This document shows, in pieces, positions 17,626 through 26,749 of a stretch of 64,000 nucleotides of DNA. The stretch spans positions 186,001-250,000 of the forward strand of contig NZ_CP135436.1 of NCBI RefSeq assembly GCF_032340315.1, given 5' to 3'. Position 1 is the stretch's first letter; each line of letters begins with the position of its first letter. The translations under genes and the position numbers were made by a program. The stretch is from Streptococcus sp. DTU_2020_1001019_1_SI_AUS_MUR_006. Lineage in GTDB: Bacteria; Bacillota; Bacilli; Lactobacillales; Streptococcaceae. The notes below the pieces were generated by a model. The model had not been told where the DNA came from and did not search any database. It saw only the letters and a list, made by a program, of their open reading frames with translations.

Positions 17626-20082
17626 TTACTGAGTTGCTTTTGATAAATCAGCAACTATTTGACTTGTATAGGTCTCATCTTCGATAAATTCAATATCTTG
17701 ATCAAAATTATATTCAGCCGTATGTTTATGGGCAAATTTAACCTTAGTTTTAGCTCCCATCTTCATCCACTCATATTCTGAGTCGATGTGTCCAATATCT
17801 AAGACCTGATAGCCTTTCTGACTTAGACGGTAAGCCAAAACCTTGGCTGTAGGTCCAAGCATGCATAAAACAAGACGCCCAGCTGCATGCTTTTCTATCT
17901 CTTGCTCAATCTCATCGACACGCGAATAGGCACTATGAGATGAACAAACGATTCGTTTAATCGATTTTGCTTCATCAAATAAATCATTGCCGACACCCGA
18001 ACGTGAAGTAGCCCCTTCTACAATGAGTAGGTCTTGATTTTCCCAAATACTTTTCAGTTTATCAAATTGACCTTTGGCCTGACTCTTATCTTCGAAATCA
18101 ATGTAAGGACGTGATACAAAGGTTGAACCATACCACGAACCCGTGCAGAGTTCGCGATAAAAGTCCATATAATGATCCATATGTTCTTTCCAGAAGGGAA
18201 TGGCCCATGATGTAAATTTGAAACGATCCGTAAAAGCATCAGGAAGGCAGACTACTAGGTCTTTCGCACTTTCTAAACCTATAATCTCTCGCATGGTGGA
18301 AACGAGCTCTTCATCATAGTTTTGGTAGGGAATTGAATGCCCAGCAAGCATATTGATCTCGCCATCTCCAAAGCGAACTAAAGACGACTGGTGTTCAATG
18401 ATATAATCCAGAGTTTCATCAATGCTCTTAACCTGAATAGGATCTTCTTGTTTTGCCAGTGGTTCCCCATCAAGAAGTTTTTGAAGGTCTGCTAGCATCC
18501 GTTCAGGGTGCTCACTCGAATATAGTCTTTGTCCATGATAGCCATTTTGAGATTTATAAAAAGCAAAGACAGGCTTAGACAGTTGAACTACATCTGCAAC
18601 CATGTCTGAAGTTGAGGTTTCTAGGTTAATATCCAGATAAACATCCATCTGCTCTTTTAGTTCTTCGAGTTTTTCTTTTGAAATTGCTGGATGGAGGTGG
18701 ATATTTGGATAACGATTGGATAGGTCATGAAGTTTTGGCCCCATACTTGTCCAGGCTGCTACATGAAAGGCTACATTTGGCAATTGTTCTGCTAAGTAGT
18801 CTAATTGTTCTAGTTCTTGAGAAGCCGTAAAGGTTAAACACGTTAATTCTGGAACTTGATAAAATCGTGTAAAGTGCCCATTCTCCTTGAAATCTTTGAT
18901 TGCCTCAATCATCAAAGCAGTTTTCCCTGTTTCAAATAAAACTTGACCACAATTTCCATGTTGGGTGGATTGGAAAGCCAGCATTGGTTTCCCTTGTTTT
19001 TTCATGGACTCCAACATCGATTGCTCCACATTGCCATGGTTAATATCAAGGTAGATTGAAGCTAGATTTTTAAGATTTTCTAATACTGGAGGAACAATTT
19101 GAGGATAGAGGCGGACGTTATCATAGCTTGCCAGTCTTTTGAGCTTTTCGCCCATATCGGTCCAGGCTGCGATATGGAAAATCACGTCTGGTAAAGCTGT
19201 AAGCAGTTCTTCTATTCCTTCTAAATCTTGCGATGTTGTAAGCGTCAAGCAAGAAAATCCTCGATTCTGAGGGGAAACTAGTTCAAACTCACCCATATGG
19301 TGTTGCAAAATTTGCGTCCATTCTAAATCATGAAAATCCCACCAGAGATCACGGTAGCGATTAGCTATCAATGTCGTCCATGGTTTTCTATGAGATAAAA
19401 AATGCAAAACAACAGGTCTGTAGGATGATTCATCAAAAAAATTTGGCCAATTACTATAAAAAGCGACAACATCATGTCCAACTTGCAAATTGAATCGACG
19501 GTCCAATTCTAGCCAGTTATCCTTGACAACCTGATTAAAAATAGTCTGATCACCATTGAAATTTTTAAAACGACCTTCTGCTACTATTTTTAGAGTTTCA
19601 ATTGATTGAGTAATGAGTAACTCTTTAATATTCTCTTGTTTCCATTTGGCATTGTTAATTAAGAGAACCCCAGTATTAAAGGTAACACCCTCTGTATCCC
19701 TAACAGCAGCCAGCCACTTATCTCCAAGATTGATAGTAAACAATCCCTCTAAAGAATCATTCACAATCAAATCCGAATCTAAATATAAAACCTTATCTTC
19801 TGGAATGTAGTCGGCTATAAAATAGCGAGCATAGGCAATCGCACTGATATGATCCTGTTTACTCCACTGCTGAAACACGGCTTGCTCGGGTAACTTCACA
19901 TCGATGATGTCGCTCCCCAGCATTCGAGCCATTTTGCGAGGTTTCCGAAACCAATCTGGCATGATATCTTGGTTTAAAATATAAATGTTAAGGTCTCGAT
20001 TGTGATAGAGAATGGACTTGATCGTCGTTTCTAGCTGGGAAGTATAGATGCAATCCCCAGCTAGTACAATTGCTTTTTTCAT
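17626..20082 (-). CDS. Four-domain glycosyltransferase: GT8, two GtfB-like modules, DUF1792 (GT-D)
   Basis: 818 residues. Residues 1-265 are GT8 (AIVLAGDCIYTSQLETTIKSI, VLYLDSDLIVNDSLEGLF, HFLSHRKPWTT). Residues about 275-395 and 400-525 are two tandem copies of the module (LPDVIFHIAAWTDMG...IYLDINHG and LPNVAFHVAAWTSMG...VYLDIN). Residues about 545-818 are DUF1792, the GT-D fold described for dGT1 of the Fap1 system, with SLVRFGDGEINMLAG. It probably adds two successive sugars to the adhesin glycan. It sits between gtf3 and the GT8 genes. Two modules in one protein is unusual in this locus. Confidence 0.88.
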   Translation of the reverse strand: MKKAIVLAGDCIYTSQLETTIKSILYHNRDLNIYILNQDIMPDWFRKPRKMARMLGSDIIDVKLPEQAVFQQWSKQDHISAIAYARYFIADYIPEDKVLYLDSDLIVNDSLEGLFTINLGDKWLAAVRDTEGVTFNTGVLLINNAKWKQENIKELLITQSIETLKIVAEGRFKNFNGDQTIFNQVVKDNWLELDRRFNLQVGHDVVAFYSNWPNFFDESSYRPVVLHFLSHRKPWTTLIANRYRDLWWDFHDLEWTQILQHHMGEFELVSPQNRGFSCLTLTTSQDLEGIEELLTALPDVIFHIAAWTDMGEKLKRLASYDNVRLYPQIVPPVLENLKNLASIYLDINHGNVEQSMLESMKKQGKPMLAFQSTQHGNCGQVLFETGKTALMIEAIKDFKENGHFTRFYQVPELTCLTFTASQELEQLDYLAEQLPNVAFHVAAWTSMGPKLHDLSNRYPNIHLHPAISKEKLEELKEQMDVYLDINLETSTSDMVADVVQLSKPVFAFYKSQNGYHGQRLYSSEHPERMLADLQKLLDGEPLAKQEDPIQVKSIDETLDYIIEHQSSLVRFGDGEINMLAGHSIPYQNYDEELVSTMREIIGLESAKDLVVCLPDAFTDRFKFTSWAIPFWKEHMDHYMDFYRELCTGSWYGSTFVSRPYIDFEDKSQAKGQFDKLKSIWENQDLLIVEGATSRSGVGNDLFDEAKSIKRIVCSSHSAYSRVDEIEQEIEKHAAGRLVLCMLGPTAKVLAYRLSQKGYQVLDIGHIDSEYEWMKMGAKTKVKFAHKHTAEYNFDQDIEFIEDETYTSQIVADLSKATQ

Positions 20083-20090
20083 ATTTTCTC

Positions 20091-21101
20091 CTAGTTAATT
20101 CCTAATTGATAGATGGCATCTACCAGTAATTTTTTTGTAAAATAACCCTCTTTTAGCAAATAACTAAAGGTCTTTATCCGATTCGTCATTTCTTGATATT
20201 CTTGTAGATTCATTTTATCAACTATCTCATGAACCTCTTCTAGGCTATCTGCCACAAAGCCCAAGCCTTGATCTACTATAAATTTAGCAGTTGATAAGCT
20301 ACTTGGTACAATGACTGGGATCCCGGCTGTCAGATAGGTGCTAACCTTATGAGATATATTCAGGGTGTAATATTGGTTACTTTCTCCATCATTTTGATGA
20401 GTTCCCCAGACAAGACCAAATCCACCTTTTGATAATTCTAGCAACAGTTCCTCATCTTTTTTCCATCCTTCAATACTAAGATTTCTAGCACTAGAACTAG
20501 CCTCCCCTTTATTTGAAAATACTCTTAAAGGCGTATCTTGAGACCAATTTTGTAAGTCTGGAAAACGCTCTAAACTTCCAGCAAAAAAGAGTTCTTTTTT
20601 TAAATCTGGAGTGTATAAGGATAAATCATGAGGATGGTCCCACATCCCTTGAACGAGGATTTTCTTAGTTGTCAAGCCTTCTTCCATCAAGCGTGCTTTC
20701 ATTCTCTCTGATGGAACTATCAAAACATCTGATAGATTATACATATACATGTATTCTTTCATGAGATAATAGTTACTATCAAACATGAGAGGAACAACGT
20801 CATGAATAAAGCAAACAATTTTCACCTGCATATCCTTCAGCTTATCAAATAAGACACGATCAAATTCAAAACCATTCCAAGTAGGAGATTGAAAGACTAA
20901 GATATCACCAATAGAGATACTAGCCATAATGCCATCCAGACGCTTATTCATTTCAGAAGGGCTATCTGAAGCAATATTGTAAAAATAAATGCCAACCTCT
21001 CTAAATCCCAGTTGACTGGCTATTTTTTGTACAGCATTTTGGGCTAGAATAACAGTACTATCACCAGCCATACCGTATAAGTTTGTTAAATGTAGTTTCA
21101 T
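20091..21101 (-). CDS. gtf3: Gtf3 (Nss) glucosyltransferase, second step of repeat-protein glycosylation
   Basis: 336 residues. It begins [22 protein letters not shown], the hallmark of Gtf3/Nss, and has [21 protein letters not shown] and the late [21 protein letters not shown]. In S. parasanguinis Gtf3 transfers glucose from UDP-Glc onto the GlcNAc set by Gtf1/2 (family knowledge). It acts in the cytoplasm. It lies 24 bases after the upstream GT2 and 8 bases before the four-domain enzyme. This protein lacks the GtfB-like module that many neighbours carry. Confidence 0.92.
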   Translation of the reverse strand: MKLHLTNLYGMAGDSTVILAQNAVQKIASQLGFREVGIYFYNIASDSPSEMNKRLDGIMASISIGDILVFQSPTWNGFEFDRVLFDKLKDMQVKIVCFIHDVVPLMFDSNYYLMKEYMYMYNLSDVLIVPSERMKARLMEEGLTTKKILVQGMWDHPHDLSLYTPDLKKELFFAGSLERFPDLQNWSQDTPLRVFSNKGEASSSARNLSIEGWKKDEELLLELSKGGFGLVWGTHQNDGESNQYYTLNISHKVSTYLTAGIPVIVPSSLSTAKFIVDQGLGFVADSLEEVHEIVDKMNLQEYQEMTNRIKTFSYLLKEGYFTKKLLVDAIYQLGIN

Positions 21102-21125
21102 ATTGTATTATCTCATTTTTTATTA

Positions 21126-22001
21126 CTACGGTAGTAAAGACAATTTTTCCATCATTCTTCTATAAATCTCCGTAGACTGCATATTTTGTACTTCTAACTT
21201 CGCTATCACTCTTTGTAATCTATTTTTATAAACTAAAATATGATTGGTCAAGTCATAATCTAAACTTGCCAAAATAGAGATTTTCTCTTCCCTAGCCTCT
21301 ATTTCATCATATATACGTTTTTCGCTCCATGTATTTGATAAAGTACCAGTCAAACCAACGCGGTACCAGTAAATACAACGATTTAAATAGACCACCTTCG
21401 AAGCTTTTAGAAGTACCTTCCATGTCCAGTATGTATCCTCAGCCATTTTCCCTATAGGAAATGGTAAATCTTGTAGTAACTCTCTCTTAATTAATTTCAA
21501 ATAAGCTACAGTCCAATTCCCAGTCTTCATTTCTTCGACACCTTCTCTATCTATGATTTCTTTTCCTTCTATCACCTCAAGAGAATCATCTGGATTAGAA
21601 TCATAAAACAAATATTGGCAACGTGATTCATCGTAACAATTATAACGTCCGATACTAATATCCGCATTTTCTTTTTTCAATGCATCATATAACAGTTGTA
21701 AAGCATCATGTTCCAACCAATCATCAGAGTCTACAAACGTAACATACTCCCCCTCCGAACGTTCAATCCCAAAATTTCTTGCTGAAGATGAGCCACCATT
21801 TTCTTTTTCAAAGTAACGGAAACGAGCATCTTTAGCAAGATATTCTCTACAGATATCTGCTGAATTATCTGGAGAACCATCATTGATTAATAAACACTCA
21901 AAATTTTGATACGTCTGATTTTGAATGCTATCCAAACACATTCGCAAGTAATTCTCAACGTTGTAAATTGGAACTACAATACTGATTAATTCATTCTCCA
22001 T
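21126..22001 (-). CDS. GT2-family (GT-A) glycosyltransferase
   Basis: 291 residues. The GT2 core is plain: ISIVVPIYNVENYLRMCLDSI at the start, LINDGSPDNSADICREY, then YVTFVDSDDWLEHDAL with the DxD-type metal site. The C-terminal part has KMAEDTYWTWKVLLKASKVVYLNRCIYWYR, common to streptococcal capsule and SRRP-locus GT2s. It is expected to add one of the outer sugars to the adhesin glycan. It starts 1 base after the upstream acetyltransferase stop, so is cotranscribed. Donor and linkage are unknown. Confidence 0.88.
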   Translation of the reverse strand: MENELISIVVPIYNVENYLRMCLDSIQNQTYQNFECLLINDGSPDNSADICREYLAKDARFRYFEKENGGSSSARNFGIERSEGEYVTFVDSDDWLEHDALQLLYDALKKENADISIGRYNCYDESRCQYLFYDSNPDDSLEVIEGKEIIDREGVEEMKTGNWTVAYLKLIKRELLQDLPFPIGKMAEDTYWTWKVLLKASKVVYLNRCIYWYRVGLTGTLSNTWSEKRIYDEIEAREEKISILASLDYDLTNHILVYKNRLQRVIAKLEVQNMQSTEIYRRMMEKLSLLP

Positions 22002-22002
22002 A

Positions 22003-22875
22003 CTATAATTTTTCTTCTCCTAAAAATTTTTTCATCTCTGTCACCATTCCATTTGCATCTTCTTGTCGAAAAACTTTACTAAATCCACTTGAATCATGAT
22101 TGGTATTCTCAAAAGCATAAACAGGCTTATTCTGTTCTATTGCTCTATGAACAATACCATCCACCTCTCCCCAATGGTTAATATCTAAATAAATATCTGA
22201 TTTCTTCAACAAATCCTCAATAATATCATCATGATGAACATTTGTGTATATATTCACGTTCTCATAACGATTGAAACTTTCAAGATAATCCGAAATATTT
22301 GTTTTAGCTGCTATATGGAAAGCTACCTCTGGAAGATTCTGAACAAGATAGTCTAGGTTTTCTAAAGTGTCTGAAGCTGTTAAAGTAAAAACATGAAATT
22401 GGTGTTGTTTCCTAGGAATGATTTTTAAATCCTCCTGAGAAGTAACGATAGAATTAGCTGGTATATCTTTATAAATTAGGGCATTTGCTCCAATAATGAC
22501 ATTATCTCCAATCGTCACCCCTTTTAAAATGACAACATTAGTTCCAATCCAGCAATTTTTTCCTATCGTTATTTTATCAGCAGTAAATTGAATTTTTTCG
22601 ATATGGTAATTTGAGTATTTATGATTATGGTCAAAAATCCTTACCCCATCTCCAAACATGGTATCCTTACCAATTTCAATTTCTTTACCACAACGAATCG
22701 TACAATGGTCATTAAAGAAAACTCTATTTCCAAGTGTTAATTTAGCATTATTAGCTACTTCTAAACTTACAAATGAACGAAATGTAACATCTGTTCCTAA
22801 TTCAATAGTACTGGTGGGGGAAATCTCTATATGATGAAAATCTCCTAATAACTTTACAGAATCTTTAAAATCCAT
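22003..22875 (-). CDS. Hexapeptide acetyltransferase fused to a GtfB-like module
   Basis: 290 residues. The N-terminal half is a left-handed beta-helix acetyltransferase (hexapeptide turns such as LGTDVTFRSFVSLEV, IGKDTMFGDGVRIFDHNHKY, IGKNCWIGTNVVILKGVTIG), with the H-N-H-K segment supplying the likely catalytic His. Residues about 165-290 are the locus module (LDYLVQNLPEVAFHIAAKT, IYLDINHWGE, VYAFENTNHD). This pairing of a sugar O-acetyltransferase with a GtfB-like part suggests that the module brings enzymes to the glycoprotein. It overlaps the start of the upstream GT2-GT8 gene's end by 11 bases. Confidence 0.85.
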   Translation of the reverse strand: MDFKDSVKLLGDFHHIEISPTSTIELGTDVTFRSFVSLEVANNAKLTLGNRVFFNDHCTIRCGKEIEIGKDTMFGDGVRIFDHNHKYSNYHIEKIQFTADKITIGKNCWIGTNVVILKGVTIGDNVIIGANALIYKDIPANSIVTSQEDLKIIPRKQHQFHVFTLTASDTLENLDYLVQNLPEVAFHIAAKTNISDYLESFNRYENVNIYTNVHHDDIIEDLLKKSDIYLDINHWGEVDGIVHRAIEQNKPVYAFENTNHDSSGFSKVFRQEDANGMVTEMKKFLGEEKL

Positions 22876-24958
22876 GTTTTTCTTCCACTTCTCTTAATTT
22901 TTCAATCATTTCTTGAACTTGTTCTACTTTGTAGGTTATCTGTCCAACTTCACGATATTTTGTATTCTCAAAAGCTAAAATCAACTTTCCTCTTTCTGAA
23001 AATTGATCTAACATTTCCTCTGTTTTTTCACCATGATTAATATCTAAAAGTACCTGACTAGTCTCAATTAATTCTTGATCTAGTTCTGCTAAATAATTAA
23101 TTCCAGCATAAACAGTTACATTTGGATAGACCAACAATTGTTTCAAACGATCACTGACCATCACTCTAGCCGCAATCTTAAATTGAATATTAGGCAAAGA
23201 TTGAATCAATGTCTCAATTTGTTCAATCTGATCTGAAGACGTATAAATTAAACAAGTAAGCGGTTCTCTGATAGGATAGATATGTGATTTTTGTAATGGA
23301 TGTAAATGATGATTTTTTCCTAACTCTGTCCATTCGAGACTATGATAATACCACCAAACATCACGATAGGTCTGCGCAGCTAAATCAAACCACGGCTTTC
23401 TATGTGAGAGATAGTGGATAATACCAGGATAATCTTGATCTGCTGGTAACTCATAATCTGTGAATTGCTTATGAATCACAACATGGTTATTGTCAAATTC
23501 CATCTCTAGCCATCTATTTTCAAAGAGCATATTTAAAATACTTTGATCTGCTTGATCCACCTTATCATGCCACTCATTTGTCAAATCTATCAAGCGTTGG
23601 GACATATTTTCTTGTTTCCACAAACGATTGTTGATTAGTAAAACACCCGCATTGAACATTTCCCTACCATAGTATACTCTTCCTCCATAATCTCGAACAG
23701 CTGCTAATGGATAGTCTTGCAAATCTGTTTCAAACAAGTTATCCAGATTTTTAGTTACTACCAAGTCGCAGTCTAAATAGAGAGCCTTATCTTCTTTCAC
23801 AAAGTCAGATACAAAATAACGCAAAAATACTGTGTAACTAATATCTGTTTTATAACGCGAAATTTGCTCAGAAGTTACCCGACAATTGATAATCTCTGAA
23901 TTATATACTTCTAATCGCTTATTTAATTGCTTAATCCACTCATTTGGAAAATCACTATTAATCAAATAGAAACGAATTGAGCGATTATGATAGCAAATAG
24001 ATTTAATAGTCGTCATGACCTGCTCAACATAGGCATAGTTAGCTGCGAGGACAATAGCTTTCTTAAATTCCTGATTTTGAGTCTGAAGTAAATCTAATAA
24101 CATCTTCTTCTCTTTTATCTGATCTAACACATGAGATTCTGATATTCCTCTGTTCTTACTTTCAGAAGTTATATGATTTAAAATAAATTTATAAGCATGT
24201 ATATGTTCTGACATTGGATAACCTAATGTTGATAACAATGCCAATCTATCTTCTATAGCGTATATGCAATCTCTAATCCATTTTTCATCCCAAGTATTTG
24301 AAATACTTCCACTCCTAACTCTGTAGATATAAGAAGCTTTATTAATATAAACAATACTTTTAGAAGCTAATAATATTTTCAAATTAAATACTGTATCTTC
24401 AGTCACTATTCCTACCGGAAAACGAAAATTAGAAATAATTTCTTTTCTATAAATTTTTCCCCAAGCAACTATCAATGCTGAATTTAATAATCTATTAGAA
24501 TCATTTAAACAATCCACTATAGAGACATTGTCATAAAGTTTCTCAAAATAATTTCCAGATATATGAAAATAGAAATTTGAATCAGACTCATTAAACTTAC
24601 AATAATTTCCAACCGCAATATCAGCCTGATACTCCGTTATTTTTTTATATAGGGTTTCTACATAATCTAACTCGACCCAATCATCCGAATCAACAAAGCT
24701 CACATAAGATCCAGTCACTCGATCCAAGCCCATATTTCTTGCTTCCGCTTGACCACCATTTTCTTTTTCAATATAGACAATTCGATTATCTTTTTGTGCG
24801 TACTCTTGACAAATTGTGCCCGAATTATCTGTAGAGCCATCATTGATAACGATAATTTCAAGATTTTTATAAGTTTGGTTTATTAAACTATCCAAACATT
24901 TTTCTAGATAATTTTCAACATTATAAACGGGTACAATTACAGTAATTTTTTCAGTCAT
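22865..24958 (-). CDS. GT2-GT8 fusion glycosyltransferase with C-terminal GtfB-like module
   Basis: 697 residues in three parts. Residues 1-295 are GT2 (ITVIVPVYNVENYLEKCLDSL, INDGSTDNSGTICQEYA, SFVDSDDWVELDYV). Residues about 300-560 are GT8 (AIVLAANYAYVEQVMTTIKSI, ALYLDCDLVVTKNLDNLF, MFNAGVLLINN, HYLSHRKPW). Residues about 575-697 are the module (IETLIQSLPNIQFKIAARV, VLLDINHGEKTEEM, LAFENTKY). One chain could add two sugars in turn. It is the first gene after the mobile-element nest, so its promoter must now lie within that nest or between 24959 and 25200. Confidence 0.87.
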   Translation of the reverse strand: MTEKITVIVPVYNVENYLEKCLDSLINQTYKNLEIIVINDGSTDNSGTICQEYAQKDNRIVYIEKENGGQAEARNMGLDRVTGSYVSFVDSDDWVELDYVETLYKKITEYQADIAVGNYCKFNESDSNFYFHISGNYFEKLYDNVSIVDCLNDSNRLLNSALIVAWGKIYRKEIISNFRFPVGIVTEDTVFNLKILLASKSIVYINKASYIYRVRSGSISNTWDEKWIRDCIYAIEDRLALLSTLGYPMSEHIHAYKFILNHITSESKNRGISESHVLDQIKEKKMLLDLLQTQNQEFKKAIVLAANYAYVEQVMTTIKSICYHNRSIRFYLINSDFPNEWIKQLNKRLEVYNSEIINCRVTSEQISRYKTDISYTVFLRYFVSDFVKEDKALYLDCDLVVTKNLDNLFETDLQDYPLAAVRDYGGRVYYGREMFNAGVLLINNRLWKQENMSQRLIDLTNEWHDKVDQADQSILNMLFENRWLEMEFDNNHVVIHKQFTDYELPADQDYPGIIHYLSHRKPWFDLAAQTYRDVWWYYHSLEWTELGKNHHLHPLQKSHIYPIREPLTCLIYTSSDQIEQIETLIQSLPNIQFKIAARVMVSDRLKQLLVYPNVTVYAGINYLAELDQELIETSQVLLDINHGEKTEEMLDQFSERGKLILAFENTKYREVGQITYKVEQVQEMIEKLREVEEKHGF

Positions 24959-25208
24959 GTAGTCGCTCTCCTTTCCTACTATTATAACATTTTTTTTTGC
25001 TATTTTTTGAGCTATTAAGGAATTTCAATTTCAAAAATATATTTATTTCATTGACAGTATCGCTCATACAGTGTTAAATTATAATTACTTTCCAAATTAA
25101 ATAATTATACAAAAACAAAAGTAAAATAGCTTAATAAATTCAATATTGTAATCTCGCTGTAATTATATGATAACATTTTCGAATAATCAATCCTAAAGAT
25201 AAATTTTT
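24959..25208. other. AT-rich stretch between glycosyltransferase gene and mobile nest, no gene
   Basis: No open frame with a ribosome binding site. It should contain the promoter and leader of the minus-strand GT2-GT8 gene (AAAGGAGAG lies just before its ATG). The DNA is very AT-rich; I cannot choose one -10 box over others. Confidence 0.4.
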
Positions 25209-25315
25209 ACAGTGAAATGAATTAAAAACTGAACAAAATAATTGGGAAATCTAAATCACTTTATAAAAATATTTTAGGAACTGTGGTGTGCTATTCCAGA
25301 TTCAACTCACTATAA
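25209..25315. repeat. MITE-like repeat, copy A
   Basis: About 107 bp sharing with copies B, C and D the internal order: AATGAAxTAxAAxxTGAACAAA, a central block, TTTTAGxAxxTGTGGTGTxCTATTC, AGATTCAAxTCACTATA. The ends are inverted (AGTGAAATGAA / TTCAACTCACT). No coding content, size and inverted ends indicate a miniature inverted-repeat element. I do not know its published name. Confidence 0.6.
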
Positions 25316-25377
25316 TTCATCTCAAGTATATTTTAGGAATCTATCGATGTAAATAACCTTATTATTTTATACTATAC

Positions 25378-25523
25378 TAAAATCAAAAAAACATCTTATA
25401 ATAGTAGTTATGAAACTTACAAATGAAGAAATACAAAAAATTGAACAACTCCTAAGAGATTCATCGTACGCCAAATATCATAAACGTCTACAGATTATTT
25501 ATTTTCGCTCAAAAGAAAAGAGT
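25378..25523 (+). pseudogene. IS630-family transposase remnant, N-terminal piece (interrupted)
   Basis: From an ATG at 25410 the frame encodes MKLTNEEIQKIEQLLRDSS...KRLQIIYFRSKEKSYS, the helix-turn-helix start of an IS630-family transposase. At 25524 it is cut by a second IS630-type element. The matching C-terminal piece resumes at about 26416. The middle of the catalytic domain is missing even after joining the two pieces, so the outer element had also lost sequence. Confidence 0.7.
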
Positions 25524-26049
25524 TATAGTCATTTAGTTTTAAAAAGCACTCTAATGATTCAAAGATATTGGGGACTTCCCTTAATAAATCTGTCACTTTC
25601 TTTTTCAAGATAGCCCAAGCCTGCTCAATAGGATTCAAATCTGGTGAATACGGTGGTAGAGGTAAGAAAAAGTGTTTATCTTGAATGCAAAGCTCATCCA
25701 AGATGTTCTTGGGATGAAAACTAGCATTGTCCATGACAATGACATGAGGGGTCTTCAAAGCAGGTAGAAGTTGCGTTTTGAACCACTCCACAAAGAAATC
25801 GCTCGCCATATTTTCCTTGTAAATCATAGGAGCTATAAACTCTCCGTCTACTTGTCCTGCAACAATTGAAGTCCGCTCAAAACGCCGTCCACTAATCTTT
25901 TCATAGACTTTCTCTCCTCTAGGAGCCCGTGCATGAGGACGATAGAGGTAGCGATCGATTCCTGTTTCGTCAATATATACAACTGGTAAATCTTTTAGGT
26001 TATCCAAAATATCAAGAAATTCAGCGACTTTCTCTGGATCTTGTTCCTT
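25495..26049 (-). CDS. IS630-family transposase, second frame (DDE domain)
   Basis: The frame that continues the transposase after the A7 run covers LDNLKDLPVVYIDETGIDRYLY, the VIVMDNASFHPK block and LPPYSPDLNPIEQAWAILKKK, which give the D, D and E of the catalytic site. It has no separate good start; expression probably depends on a shift at A7 (26063-26069). The frame runs through the terminal repeat and stops 29 bases outside the element at 25495, so the last few residues are encoded by host flank. The upstream limit is approximate. Confidence 0.75.
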   Translation of the reverse strand, partial: KEQDPEKVAEFLDILDNLKDLPVVYIDETGIDRYLYRPHARAPRGEKVYEKISGRRFERTSIVAGQVDGEFIAPMIYKENMASDFFVEWFKTQLLPALKTPHVIVMDNASFHPKNILDELCIQDKHFFLPLPPYSPDLNPIEQAWAILKKKVTDLLREVPNIFESLECFLKLNDYNSFLLSENK

Positions 26050-26415
26050 AAAGCTAGTCGTCTTTTTTTAAAGTGACATTGATCTGCTTTAAAGCTGCCC
26101 ATACTGAAGGAACAGCACAATCAAAATGTGCCGCAATTTCCCGTAAAAAAGCATCTGGATGAGCCTCTACAGAGGTCTTCAACTCCTCCAAAGGAATTTT
26201 TCGGCTTTTGGCGACTCGCTTTTTCCGTTCTAAGTGCCCTTGTTCACGTAATTTCTTTTCCCAAGTAAAGAGAGTTCTAACGCCAACATCAAAAACTTTG
26301 GCTGCCTCGACATGGCTGTGTCCCTCTTTGATGTAATCTAATGCTCCTTGTCTAAAATCTGTACTATATGCCATAACTTTATTATAACATGTATTTTATA
26401 AACTAAGCGACTATA
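25524..26415 (-). mobile_element. IS630-family insertion sequence inside an IS630-family remnant
   Basis: Both ends carry an imperfect inverted repeat that begins TATAGTC and continues xxTTAGTTT (25524 inward and 26415 inward), with TA at each junction as expected for IS630-type TA targets. Length is about 892 bp. It contains two overlapping-type frames for one transposase (26054-26374 and 25495-26049). It is inserted, in reverse orientation, in the older plus-strand transposase remnant. Confidence 0.85.
26054..26374 (-). CDS. IS630-family transposase, first frame (helix-turn-helix domain)
   Basis: 106 residues: MAYSTDFRQGALDYIKEGHS starts a helix-turn-helix DNA-binding region (HVEAAKVFDVGVRTLFTWEKK), followed by a second winged part (AHPDAFLREIAAHFDCAVPSVWAALKQ). 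It ends at TAG after a TTTAAAAAAAG stretch. The DDE domain lies in another frame from that point (a net +1 or -2 shift, or loss of one A), the kind of arrangement where IS630 elements use ribosomal or transcriptional slippage. A plain frameshift mutation is an alternative. Confidence 0.85.
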   Translation of the reverse strand: MAYSTDFRQGALDYIKEGHSHVEAAKVFDVGVRTLFTWEKKLREQGHLERKKRVAKSRKIPLEELKTSVEAHPDAFLREIAAHFDCAVPSVWAALKQINVTLKKDD

Positions 26416-26615
26416 TCCCACCTTACGCACCAGAAATGAACCCTATTGAACAAGTCTGGAAAGAAATTCAAAAACGAGGTTTTAAAAATAAGGCTTTCCA
26501 AACATTGGAATCTGTCATTGATAAGCTTCAAGAAGTTATTCAAGGACTGGAAAAAAGTATTTTAAAGTCCACTGTCAGCAGACAATGGACGAGGTTGTTT
26601 TTTGAAAACAATTGA
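26416..26615 (+). pseudogene. IS630-family transposase remnant, C-terminal piece
   Basis: The plus strand encodes IPPYAPEMNPIEQVWKEIQKRGF... down to LFFENN and a TGA at 26613. PPYxPxxNPIEQxW is the C-terminal IS630 signature with the catalytic Glu. It is the partner of the piece at 25410 and is separated from it by the inserted IS630 element. Confidence 0.75.
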
Positions 26616-26617
26616 GT

Positions 26618-26725
26618 ATTATGGTGAAATGAAATAGAATCTGAACAAATTTACCAGAGTAGTTAAGTCAATTTCTAGCATTTTTTAGAATTCACAGTGT
26701 ACCGTTTTGTATTTGATCTACTATA
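26618..26725. repeat. MITE-like repeat, copy B
   Basis: ATGGTGAAATGAAATAGAAT starts about 3 bases after the stop of the transposase remnant; it ends TGATCTACTATA. It shares CAATTTCTAGCATTTTTTAGAA and the end pattern with copies A, C and D. Its place right at the end of the old transposase raises the possibility that the MITE derives from or landed at that element's end. Confidence 0.55.
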
Positions 26726-26749
26726 AATTTAAAATTGAAAAAATGTTTA

